Positions 44,368 to 52,053 of a DNA stretch of 64,000 bases are shown in pieces. The notes under the pieces were generated by a model, which saw only the letters and a list, made by a program, of their open reading frames with translations, was not told the DNA's origin and did not search any database. A program made the translations under genes and the position numbers. Each line of letters begins with the position of its first letter. Positions within the stretch are counted from its first letter, which is position 1. Origin of the DNA: Planctomycetota bacterium (GTDB taxonomy: Bacteria > Planctomycetota > Phycisphaerae > Phycisphaerales > SM1A02); contig JAIOPG010000004.1 of NCBI GenBank assembly GCA_021414025.1, positions 1 through 64,000 on the forward strand. Direction: 5' to 3'.

Positions 44368-44392
44368 GTTCCCTTTCACCCTTTTAGGATTC
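44368..44392 (+). promoter_or_regulatory. Conserved leader element of a surface-protein gene
   Basis: GTTCCCTTTCACCC at 44368-44381 is followed by TTTTAGGATTC. Near-identical elements precede three other surface-protein genes. A possible -10 box CATTAT lies at 44349-44354, with TTGCTA 16 bases further up, so the element would be at the start of the mRNA. Confidence 0.6.
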
Positions 44393-44420
44393 GAAAGTCC
44401 TACTCATCTCAAAAGGAATC

Positions 44421-45005
44421 ATGGCCATGAAGAATTTCCTGACACTCGGATCTGTGGCGGCAATTGCCTTGGCTGCGTCAGCGGCTCAAGGAGCGATCAT
44501 CAGCTACGCAGCTTCCTTGAGTGGTCCTGCCGAGTCTCCGCCAAACGGTTCCCCGGGAACTGGTTTCGCGACCTTCGACTACGACACCACGGCCCACACA
44601 TTGCACATGATTGTGGACTTTGGTGGACTTGTCGGCACCACGACCGCATCCCACATCCACGCCGCAACGGCAGTTGCCGGTGCTGGAACGGCTGGCGTGG
44701 CCACGACAACTCCGACCTTCGCTGGTTTCCCGCTCGGGGTTACCGCGGGTCACTATGACGTCACCCTCTCCATGTTGTCAGCGGCGAGTTACAACCCGTC
44801 CTATGTCACCGCTCACGGCGGTACGCCAGCGTCGGCTGAAGTCGACCTCATGGCAGCGATTGCTTCAGGCAAGGCCTACCTGAACATTCACACGACGGCA
44901 TTCCCGGGTGGTGAAATCCGTGGATTCCTCTTCCTGGTTCCCGCCCCCGGCGTGGCTGCTGTTGCTGGCCTTTGCGGCCTGATGACCGGACGCCGTCGCC
45001 GCTGA
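44421..45005 (+). CDS. Secreted CHRD-domain protein with P-x-P-G/RRRR sorting tail
   Basis: A 194-residue secreted protein. Signal MAMKNFLTLGSVAAIALAAS ends near AQGA. The body is a CHRD domain (SASLSGPAESPP-like start, ASHIHAAT, and YLNIHTTAFPGGEIRGFL). The end VPAPGVAAVAGLCGLMTGRRRR is a PEP-CTERM-like sorting signal in the variant used by Phycisphaerae. An exosortase-like enzyme would cut it; none is in the window. Confidence 0.88.
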   Translation: MAMKNFLTLGSVAAIALAASAAQGAIISYAASLSGPAESPPNGSPGTGFATFDYDTTAHTLHMIVDFGGLVGTTTASHIHAATAVAGAGTAGVATTTPTFAGFPLGVTAGHYDVTLSMLSAASYNPSYVTAHGGTPASAEVDLMAAIASGKAYLNIHTTAFPGGEIRGFLFLVPAPGVAAVAGLCGLMTGRRRR

Positions 45006-45030
45006 TTCTCTCGGTTTGAATTGCAATTCA

Positions 45031-45062
45031 AAACACACGGGCTCACCCCCGTGTGTTTTTTT
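45031..45062 (+). terminator. Rho-independent terminator after CHRD gene
   Basis: AAACACACGGG pairs with CCCGTGTGTTT across a six-base loop (CTCACC), followed by a run of T to 45062. It lies 26 bases after the CHRD stop. Confidence 0.9.
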
Positions 45063-45110
45063 GCGCCCAGGGAGGGGGGCTCTGTTGGGCCGCGATACGC
45101 TGCGCGATTC

Positions 45111-46358
45111 ATGCAACGGGACTTACTGGCACCGCCAAAGATCAAACCTCGCAAGTACGGGTGGATCGTCTTGGGCTATTCGGCCCTAGCCGTGATCGTC
45201 AATGGCATCCGGGCGTGGTACGACAACATTTCGGTCGGTGAGTTGTTGAATTCCTCAACGCGGATCGCGATCGTTGGCGTGGCAGCGGTGCTGGTGTACC
45301 GGCGCTTGCATCGCGCATTCCTGACGACGAAAATCGATCACCGGCAAACCATCTCTCTGACAATGCTGTGCTTGGCAATCGTGGCTTGCTGGGGAGCGCT
45401 CGAATTCGCATTGAACTGGGGTGACCGGATCGGCAGTGTGATGCCGTGGTGGATGCTGCCGATGATGATCGCGGGGATGTACTTCAACCGGCGCATCGGC
45501 AACTCGCTGCACTGCCCCAAGTGCGAATACGAGTGCCGGTACGACGACCCATCGCAGGTGCCGTGGGAGTGCCCCGAGTGCGGCACGATCTGGCGGGGCC
45601 GCCTACTCAGGGGGCGGCGCAACCGATCCCCGAAACGGATTGCCGCGGTCCTCGTCATCACCCTTGCGTTCTATTTCGCGCTGAGCCCGGTCTTCTACAT
45701 GGGGTACCTCGCGCCGCGCTTGCCGACTTCGTTGCTCTGCGGCATGCTCTACGCCGCGCCGACCAGCTCCTACACCGCATGGGACGAGCTCGCGACGCGG
45801 CCGCTGGGCGATTGGGGCACGCGGACCATGGCCGAGCGTGTGCTTTGTTTGCGCACCGGGCGGCATGACTCCGGCCAGGGGACTGAATGGCTCGAGAAGT
45901 TGGAAGCCGCGGGCAGCCTTCCCGCCGATCTGCTCGAGCGCTACTACCACGAGGGGTTCGAGGCGGATCTGATCGTTCCTGATCGCGTGAAAGTGGGGCA
46001 GGAGTTCACGGTCAACTTGCGAGTGACCCGCTGCTCACGAGGCGGCAGGAACAACCTGGGTTTGTTTTTTGCGGGCTACACCGTGGGCGAATCCAGCCAG
46101 CCGGTGGGTCGGCGCAATGAAACGCAGTGGGCATTTGAACTGCGCCCGGACTATTTCTCTCGACATCGAGATGTCCTTCCGCAGACGCTTGTGGTCGAGC
46201 AGCCCGGAGAAGTTCCCGTGCGCGTCGAGTATTGGCTTGTGTGCCTACCGTCGTTCTGGCCACAGCTTCATTGGCAGGAAAATGGGACACCCACAATGCC
46301 CAAGGATGCACTCTGGTTCGAGCGTGTGGTCCTGGAAAAGAAAATCAGTGTGAATTGA
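45111..46358 (+). CDS. Membrane protein with zinc ribbon
   Basis: A 415-residue protein from ATG 45111 (MQRDLLAPPKIKPRKYGWIV). Helices lie near 18-38, 44-60, 78-100, 104-118 and 180-200. A ribbon CPKCEYECRYD...WECPECG follows the first helices, as in many planctomycete membrane proteins. The C-terminal half is soluble. Function unknown. Confidence 0.7.
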   Translation: MQRDLLAPPKIKPRKYGWIVLGYSALAVIVNGIRAWYDNISVGELLNSSTRIAIVGVAAVLVYRRLHRAFLTTKIDHRQTISLTMLCLAIVACWGALEFALNWGDRIGSVMPWWMLPMMIAGMYFNRRIGNSLHCPKCEYECRYDDPSQVPWECPECGTIWRGRLLRGRRNRSPKRIAAVLVITLAFYFALSPVFYMGYLAPRLPTSLLCGMLYAAPTSSYTAWDELATRPLGDWGTRTMAERVLCLRTGRHDSGQGTEWLEKLEAAGSLPADLLERYYHEGFEADLIVPDRVKVGQEFTVNLRVTRCSRGGRNNLGLFFAGYTVGESSQPVGRRNETQWAFELRPDYFSRHRDVLPQTLVVEQPGEVPVRVEYWLVCLPSFWPQLHWQENGTPTMPKDALWFERVVLEKKISVN

Positions 46359-46413
46359 GGATGCCGGCGGGTGGAAACGCGTCCTCAAGCGCGTCGCACG
46401 ATGCGTGACCGGC

Positions 46414-46448
46414 TCGACAGTTAGGCGCGATTCGGTACTCTTCCCCCG
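46414..46448 (+). promoter_or_regulatory. Promoter for a leaderless glycosyltransferase message
   Basis: TCGACA (46414-46419) and TACTCT (46436-46441) are 16 bases apart. The expected start point falls on the GTG at 46448. No ribosome site is visible before this GTG. Confidence 0.6.
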
Positions 46449-47965
46449 TGGCCACGCTCCTTCAGGATGGAATTGCCGGGGCCATGCCGCAGAAACACAG
46501 CTCGTCGACTCGCTATTCCAGGATGGTCGCGGGCTATCTGCTGATCTACATCATCGCGTGGACCACGGCGACATCCCTTTTCGATCCGGCGGTTCCCTAT
46601 GACGCCATCGAGGCCCTGAGCTGGGGAAGCAACGCCGAATTCGGCTCGCCGAAAAATCCCTACATGGTGGGAGCAGTCATGGCCGTGGGCAAAATCCTCG
46701 CACCGATCATCCCTCTGAACGTCTATTGGTACCTCTCCCACTTCGTCGGCGTCTCGATGGGCATGCTTGGAGTGTGGCTGCTCAGCCGGCGTCTCTTTGG
46801 CGACAACGAAATCGCCCTGCTTGCGTTCATGAGCCTGAATCTCAGCTCGGCCGTCAACTTCGACACCATTCCCTACAACGACAACTATCTGCTGATCACG
46901 CTCTGGCCCTACATCTTCCTGTTCTTCGTCAAGGCCATTTTCGACCGACCTGGTTACTGGTTTGCGCTTGCCATCGCCGCCGGCCTGGCAGCGATGTCCA
47001 AGTATTCGTCGTTCGTCTTTCTGCCCTTCATGTTCCTCTACACGCTGTGGTCGCCGGTGGCGCGACGGGCCTATCGGGCACCCTGGATTTACCTGGCGAT
47101 CCTTCTCTATCTGCTTATCTTGGCGCCGAACGCCCTCTGGCTTTCGCAGCACGACTACGCAGCGTTCCATTGGGTTCATTCGGAAATCGACCGAGGGCTC
47201 AACCGCGATGCGGTGATGGCCATGCTCGCCGTGTTCTATCCCGCGCTCGTGTTGCTCGCCCTGCTCCTGACCCGCGGAGGGGCGTTCCGATGGCCGAACA
47301 CGCAGGAGCGACTGGCGGTGCCGTTGGTGTTCCTGCCACCCGTCGTGTTGATCGTTGTCTACTTCACGCTGCACAGCGGGGCCCGTCCCACCGAATGGCT
47401 GCAGCCCTTCGCCATGCTGACGCCGGTCGTTCTTTTCTCGTGCCTCGACCTGGACAAGGTCAAGACTTTGCGGCACGTCTCGATTTTCTTCGCGGGGATC
47501 GCCTTCGTCTTTTGCGTGGTCTACACCCTGATCCTGCAGCAGGACATCCGCGGCGCGGGGACCAAGTTCAAGTACATCAAGAACCTTGGCGCCGAGGTCA
47601 ACGCCATTTGGCGGGCCAAGTACCACACGCCCTTGAAATATGTCGGCGGGAGCCATTTCTCACAGTGGATGACCTTCTACGCGCCCGATCATCCACGGAC
47701 CACCACGCCTTGGTCCAACGAGCAAAAGCCCAATGTCTACAACGCCCAACTCTCAGTCGACGATGTGCTTGCCCATGGAGCCCTGTTTGTCAGCGATCCG
47801 GGCGGCGCCTGCGATCAAAACAATTTTGAGGGCGCCATGGCCAATCTTCCCGGCGTCGTCATCGTCGACAAGCAGACGTTTTCCTTCCGTGACGAGAAGG
47901 GCGAGCTCGTCACGCTCTGTCTCGGGTTCGCCGCCCCGCGCGCCGTGAGTTCGCCAACACAATAA
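46448..47965 (+). CDS. GT39-like membrane glycosyltransferase
   Basis: A 505-residue protein with about ten helices, GTG start at 46448 (an ATG at 46484 is the alternative). After the first helix, DPAVPYDAIEALSWG resembles the acidic loop of ArnT/PMT-type (GT-C fold) enzymes that use polyprenyl-phosphate sugars. NFDTIPYNDNYLLITLWPY and a C-terminal soluble domain follow. Likely decorates an envelope lipid or protein. The assignment to the ArnT-like superfamily is by topology and loop pattern. Confidence 0.8.
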   Translation: MATLLQDGIAGAMPQKHSSSTRYSRMVAGYLLIYIIAWTTATSLFDPAVPYDAIEALSWGSNAEFGSPKNPYMVGAVMAVGKILAPIIPLNVYWYLSHFVGVSMGMLGVWLLSRRLFGDNEIALLAFMSLNLSSAVNFDTIPYNDNYLLITLWPYIFLFFVKAIFDRPGYWFALAIAAGLAAMSKYSSFVFLPFMFLYTLWSPVARRAYRAPWIYLAILLYLLILAPNALWLSQHDYAAFHWVHSEIDRGLNRDAVMAMLAVFYPALVLLALLLTRGGAFRWPNTQERLAVPLVFLPPVVLIVVYFTLHSGARPTEWLQPFAMLTPVVLFSCLDLDKVKTLRHVSIFFAGIAFVFCVVYTLILQQDIRGAGTKFKYIKNLGAEVNAIWRAKYHTPLKYVGGSHFSQWMTFYAPDHPRTTTPWSNEQKPNVYNAQLSVDDVLAHGALFVSDPGGACDQNNFEGAMANLPGVVIVDKQTFSFRDEKGELVTLCLGFAAPRAVSSPTQ

Positions 47966-47978
47966 TTCCAAAAGAAAA

Positions 47979-48008
47979 CCCGCCGAGGCGCATTCGCGCC
48001 TCGGCGGG
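47979..48008 (-). terminator. Terminator between convergent genes
   Basis: CCCGCCGAGGCGC pairs fully with GCGCCTCGGCGGG over a four-base loop. Reading leftwards the stem is followed by TTTTCTTTT, so it terminates the gene at 48025-48708 and may also stop the rightward glycosyltransferase gene. Confidence 0.9.
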
Positions 48009-48024
48009 GGTGATGTCGAATCAA

Positions 48025-48708
48025 TCAGTTCCGACGACGGCGGCTCGAAACCAGTCCGGCCAAGCCGACGAGGGCTGCCGCGCCAGGGGCGGGAACCTCG
48101 ATGATGAGATCCTGGAAGGATTCACTTCCAAGTCCCACAAGGTTGGTCGCCATCGGACCACCGAGATTGGCCGCTGCCGCAAACAGGAAAGCCACATCGG
48201 CCGCGGTGGCCGGGTTGAGAACCTGGGTGACCTGGAAGAGATCGGCGCTCAGGTCGAGGCTGGCGGGGTTGCCGGTGTAATCATTGTAAATTTCCCAAAC
48301 GCCCAGCTGGAACGCTGCAGCGAAATCGCTGTCCGCGACAAACTGCTGTCCGGCTGCCGCATACCACATGCGGGCGATCGCATCGGCCTTCACGATTCCC
48401 ATGCCAAATCCGGGAATGGGAAGTGCGTCAACTGAAAGCACCTGGTAGGTCTGGGCTGAGCCGCCGATCTGAATGTTCTGGGTGATTTCAGTGCAGAAGG
48501 ACTTGTAGACTCCATTGGGCGGGCCACCAATGCTGTTGGTCAACGCAAGATCGATCTGACCCGTGTACTCGGTGGCAGGGTTGCCGGCGAGAAGGGTGTT
48601 GATCATCTGGTAGTTGCTGACGCTTGTGCACGCAACATCAACAGTGGCGGCATGGGCGAAACCAGCGACGGCGCAGGCCGAAACAACAGCAAAAACATAA
48701 TTTTTCAT
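48025..48708 (-). CDS. Secreted protein with P-x-P-G/RRRR sorting tail
   Basis: A 227-residue secreted protein from ATG 48708. Signal MKNYVFAVVSACAVAGFAHA. The body has FCTEITQNIQIGGSAQTYQV and GMGIVKADAIARMWYAAA with AAFQLGVWEIYNDY, a thioester-like or PEP-CTERM-associated domain pattern. The end VPAPGAAALVGLAGLVSSRRRR is the sorting signal. AGGATT precedes the start. Confidence 0.85.
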   Translation of the reverse strand: MKNYVFAVVSACAVAGFAHAATVDVACTSVSNYQMINTLLAGNPATEYTGQIDLALTNSIGGPPNGVYKSFCTEITQNIQIGGSAQTYQVLSVDALPIPGFGMGIVKADAIARMWYAAAGQQFVADSDFAAAFQLGVWEIYNDYTGNPASLDLSADLFQVTQVLNPATAADVAFLFAAAANLGGPMATNLVGLGSESFQDLIIEVPAPGAAALVGLAGLVSSRRRRN

Positions 48709-48711
48709 TGT

Positions 48712-48737
48712 GAATCCTAAAAAAAGGGAAAGGGAAC
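48712..48737 (-). promoter_or_regulatory. Conserved leader element of a surface-protein gene
   Basis: Reverse strand GTTCCCTTTCCC (48726-48737) is followed by TTTTTTTAGGATTC just before the ATG. A second GTTCCCC copy lies at 48761-48767. AGGATT doubles as the ribosome site. Confidence 0.6.
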
Positions 48738-48938
48738 AAAAGGGAGTGAAAGTGAAGTGAGGGGAACAGTCTAAGGCATACTGCGCCAAAAAGAGCGTAA
48801 AGCAAGGCAAAATGCCTTAGAAACTGCACTTATCTCTTATGAGACCAGTACGAATTTCGCGGGGTTATCCGGGATTTCATGCGGGTTTTTGCATCGCCTT
48901 GACTTCCAAAGCTGACTTGCGAAGGCGTTGAAAAACAA

Positions 48939-48967
48939 AACACCCTGGATCAAGGATCCAGGGTGTT
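48939..48967 (-). terminator. Terminator of the surface-protein gene at 48995
   Basis: AACACCCTGGATC and GATCCAGGGTGTT form a 13-bp stem with a three-base loop. Reading leftwards it is followed by TTGTTTTTC. Confidence 0.9.
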
Positions 48968-48994
48968 GAAGTGACAAGTTATGTGACTGACGAA

Positions 48995-49753
48995 TTAGAT
49001 TCGTCGGCGACGTCGGCCCGCGATCGAGCCGGCAACCGCAAGCAACGCGGTGGCTCCAGGAGCCGGGATGACGTTGCCCACGCCAATGTTGTCGATCGCC
49101 CAGCTGGGCGCACCGGCACTGGTGTTGGAGTCAAACGACGCACGGAAGCGAATGCGAAGGGTGTCGCCGGCATCGAACGTTCCGAGATTGGCCACGCTGT
49201 TCATGAACGAGCTGGTCAGAAACGCCGTGGATTCGCCGGAGAAAACCGCCGAACCATCGGCCAATTCGCTACCCGCGCCCCAGCCCGTCAGCACGCCGTT
49301 GTACCCATTGGCACCGAAAGCACTGCCGTCAACCTTGGTGAACGCCCCGCCATTGCGGCTGACGAACACCGCACCACCGTCCCACCGACCGCCCGAATCA
49401 ACCTCGAAGCTGAAGCGATGGTCGAAGCTCAGGGTGACGCTTCCGTTCGCAAGAACGGTCATCGCCGAGCTCGTCAAATCCGTGGTGCATGAGTGACCGA
49501 TGTTGGCGGCCTGTCCAATGGTCGCCCAACCACCCGTTCCATCCGCACCACCGGAGGCGCTGTACGTCCAGGGACCTTCAAATTCAGCCGTGTTAAAGGC
49601 TGAGGTAAAACTTCCGTCGTTTGCATTGAAGTCGATGTTCACATCGCTGAACGCAGGTGAAGCAATGCCCGCAACCGCAAGTGTCAAAACGCTGGCTGAG
49701 AACTTCGCCAAGGCTGAATTCTTGATCTTTGAATTGGTGATTGAAGTTTTCAT
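48995..49753 (-). CDS. Secreted jelly-roll-like protein with sorting tail, paralog of 50813-51544
   Basis: A 252-residue secreted protein from the ATG at 49753. Signal ends near ASPAFS. The body has DVNIDFNANDGSFTSAFNTA, GWATIGQAANIGHSCTTDLTSS and FDHRFSFE, a laminin-G-like beta-sandwich. The tail IPAPGATALLAVAGSIAGRRRRR is the sorting signal. It is clearly paralogous to the protein encoded at 50813-51544. Its upstream region (49754-50000) lacks the GTTCCC element of its neighbours. Confidence 0.85.
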   Translation of the reverse strand: MKTSITNSKIKNSALAKFSASVLTLAVAGIASPAFSDVNIDFNANDGSFTSAFNTAEFEGPWTYSASGGADGTGGWATIGQAANIGHSCTTDLTSSAMTVLANGSVTLSFDHRFSFEVDSGGRWDGGAVFVSRNGGAFTKVDGSAFGANGYNGVLTGWGAGSELADGSAVFSGESTAFLTSSFMNSVANLGTFDAGDTLRIRFRASFDSNTSAGAPSWAIDNIGVGNVIPAPGATALLAVAGSIAGRRRRRI

Positions 49754-50000
49754 AACCCATCTCAACTTTCTGGGCCGAAGCCCGAGTGAATTGCAGTAAC
49801 AATCCAGACTCGAAAACTGTCGAATATGAAAGTTTCGAAGGCAAGGAAATGGATGAGTTTTGGGTCAGAATGCCTGTTTGGTGGTCAAAAACGGCACTCG
49901 CAATCTGGCCATCAACAATGTAGGTCCAATAATGTACGCCCTCGTAGTCACCTGCAAATTGATGGCAACCCCTCAAAGTCGTCCCGAGGAATGAAACAAA

Positions 50001-50029
50001 AACGCCTTGGATCTGGGATCCAAGGCGTT
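50001..50029 (-). terminator. Terminator of the surface-protein gene at 50052
   Basis: AACGCCTTGGATC pairs with GATCCAAGGCGTT over a three-base loop, 13 bp. Reading leftwards it runs into TTTGTTTC. Confidence 0.88.
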
Positions 50030-50051
50030 CTTTAAAGCATTGTGGATTGAA

Positions 50052-50561
50052 TCAGACGCGACGGCGGCTGCCAACCAAGCCGGCAAGGCTCAGCAGGGCA
50101 AACGCACCTGGAGTCGGAACAGGAACCACCCCAAGGAGCCCGCCATCATCCAATGGAGAGTAGGTGTTGGCACCATCGCCATTCTTGTGGCCATAGAGAG
50201 AGTGCGAGGAGGGATTGTTGGCCCACATGTTGATCTCGTTGCCCGAATTGTCCATGAACTCCAAGCCACCCGAGGTGGTCATATAGGTCGAGGAATTCAG
50301 GTCGAAGATGCCGTCCCAGACGAAGGAGGAATTGCTGCCCGATCCGGCGATCAGGGTGTAGGTTCCGTCCATGCCGGACGTGCCCGTCACGGTCACAAAT
50401 CCCGTCACCGCATTGATGCCGGTGATATCGATTTGGCCGGTTGCGAAGATGCCTGGATTGGCAGCTCCACCCGAGTAGGTGAAGTTGACCAAGGTGGCCT
50501 GGGCAACGGCGGTCACGGCTGACACAGCCAAAATCGAAGCGAATAGCGAGCGGTTTTTCAT
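50052..50561 (-). CDS. Secreted protein with P-x-P-G/RRR sorting tail
   Basis: A 169-residue secreted protein from the ATG at 50561 (MKNRSLFASILAVSAVTAVA). The body is beta-rich, with GQIDITGINAVTGFVTVTGT. The end VPTPGAFALLSLAGLVGSRRRV fits the sorting signal with a shorter basic run. The group is not a recognised enzyme. It lies between the two paralogous jelly-roll genes. Confidence 0.82.
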   Translation of the reverse strand: MKNRSLFASILAVSAVTAVAQATLVNFTYSGGAANPGIFATGQIDITGINAVTGFVTVTGTSGMDGTYTLIAGSGSNSSFVWDGIFDLNSSTYMTTSGGLEFMDNSGNEINMWANNPSSHSLYGHKNGDGANTYSPLDDGGLLGVVPVPTPGAFALLSLAGLVGSRRRV

Positions 50562-50582
50562 GGGATTTCCAATGCTGAAGAA

Positions 50583-50596
50583 GGGTGAAAGGGAAC
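50583..50596 (-). promoter_or_regulatory. Conserved leader element of a surface-protein gene
   Basis: Reverse strand GTTCCCTTTCACCC, identical over 14 bases to the element at 44368. It lies 22 bases before the ATG at 50561. Confidence 0.6.
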
Positions 50597-50753
50597 TATC
50601 TCGGCATTGTGCGTTAAAAGGGCGCACAATTCAAAATGAAGATGTCACAAGTGCAGTATTTAGCAAGGGATATTTGCAATATTTCCAATTTTGTGATGGA
50701 TTTTTCCAACGCATAATTCCAAACAAAACCCAAACAACAAAGTCTCAAAAAGA

Positions 50754-50787
50754 CAACCGCCTTGGATCGGGAGACCCAAGGCGGTTG
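50754..50787 (-). terminator. Terminator of the surface-protein gene at 50813
   Basis: CAACCGCCTTGG pairs with CCAAGGCGGTTG around a ten-base loop. Reading leftwards it is followed by TCTTTTTGAG. The loop contains GGATC-like bases as in the neighbouring terminators. Confidence 0.85.
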
Positions 50788-50812
50788 ATCAGTGCAATGA
50801 AATCTTCAAACT

Positions 50813-51544
50813 TCAGTTGCGTCGACGACGAAGGCCGACCATCGAACCCGCAATCGCCAGCACCGCGGTGGCGCCGGGGAACGGCACCGGAACGACATTG
50901 CTGATATCGAGGCCATCGATCGACCAGCTGGGAAGACCAGCGCGGGTGTTCGAATCAAAGGCGGCTCGGAAGCGGATGGAGATCGTGTCGCCAGCGCTGA
51001 ACGAACCCAGGTTCGCCAGGCTGTTCATGAATGAACTGGATTCTGCGGCAGATTCACCGGAGAAAACCGCCGCTGCACCAGCCAGTTCGCTTCCATAGCC
51101 CCAGCCCGTCAAGGCGCCGTTGTAGCCGTTGGAAACAAATGCGCTGTTGTCCAGCATGGTGTATGCACCACCGTTGTGGCTGACAAACACCGCTCCGCCA
51201 TCCCAGCCATTTTCAAAGCTGTAGTGGTGGTCGAAGCTGAGTTGGACTGCACCCGTGGTGCTCACCGTGAACACTGAACTGGTGAGATCAGTGGTGCAGG
51301 AGTGGCTCACATCGTCGGATTGACCGACGGTGTACCAACCACCTGTACCAGCAGCGCCACCGGTTGGGCTCCAAACCCAGGGACCCTCGAAGGCCGCGGT
51401 GTTGAAGGACGATGAGAAGCCACCATCATTGCTGTTGAAATTGATGCTCACATCACCGAGGACGGGAGAAGCAACACCAGCAACCGCCAGGGCAAAGATG
51501 CCCGCGGCAAGGGAGATACGGCTTGTATTGACGCGTAAGGACAT
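50813..51544 (-). CDS. Secreted jelly-roll-like protein with sorting tail
   Basis: A 243-residue secreted protein from ATG 51544 (MSLRVNTSRISLAAGIFALA). Its body (DVSINFNSNDGGFSSSFNTA, SHSCTTDLTSS, FDHHYSFENGWDGGAVFVS) matches the protein encoded at 48995-49753 over the full length. The end VPFPGATAVLAIAGSMVGLRRRR is the sorting signal. Probably a surface or matrix protein from a tandem duplication. Confidence 0.85.
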   Translation of the reverse strand: MSLRVNTSRISLAAGIFALAVAGVASPVLGDVSINFNSNDGGFSSSFNTAAFEGPWVWSPTGGAAGTGGWYTVGQSDDVSHSCTTDLTSSVFTVSTTGAVQLSFDHHYSFENGWDGGAVFVSHNGGAYTMLDNSAFVSNGYNGALTGWGYGSELAGAAAVFSGESAAESSSFMNSLANLGSFSAGDTISIRFRAAFDSNTRAGLPSWSIDGLDISNVVPVPFPGATAVLAIAGSMVGLRRRRN

Positions 51545-52053
51545 AGGGATCCAAACTCTCTGAGCCAATGGCTCGTTAAGGAAGTGAATGAGATTCTTGT
51601 GCAAAGGGAAAGGGAACAGTAAAGGGAACAGGCCCGGTGACAATGCGCTGAAAAAGCCTCCCGTCAAGGAAAACAGCCGCAATATTCGGCAAAAGTGCAT
51701 ATGAAGGATAACTAATCGTTTATTTAGACCAGGAGCCTTTTTGTGCAAAAAATGTCTCGTTTTTGGTTATGGGTCGACCTTCAGTTCCCCGGAATTAACT
51801 CCAGGGCCGCCTCAAGTGAGATTCGAGCAATCGGGAGGGTGGGTATGCCCGAAATTCTTGCGCGAAACTGAAATTTGATGATCTTGCGGATCTCAAATCC
51901 CATGAAATTGTCATCGTGGAATTGCCTTGCGGCAACATCAAACCTTTGTCAAAACTCATTCAAAAGTGCCGTGTTTTCCTTTGGTTCTGTTGAGTCCATG
52001 ATGCCGCAATGGGACGGGGAAGTTGGTTACGATCCTTGAAGCAACCCCCACCC
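51545..52053. other. Long intergenic region with leader elements
   Basis: No gene is seen. On the reverse strand GTTCCCTTTCCCTTT (51603-51617) and GTTCCCTTT (51621-51629) are the leader elements of the gene at 50813-51544, with TTGACG and ATTGTC 17 bases apart further upstream (about 51642-51670). The rest (about 51680-52050) is AT-richer and probably holds the promoter of the ATP-citrate-lyase-like genes. Confidence 0.6.
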
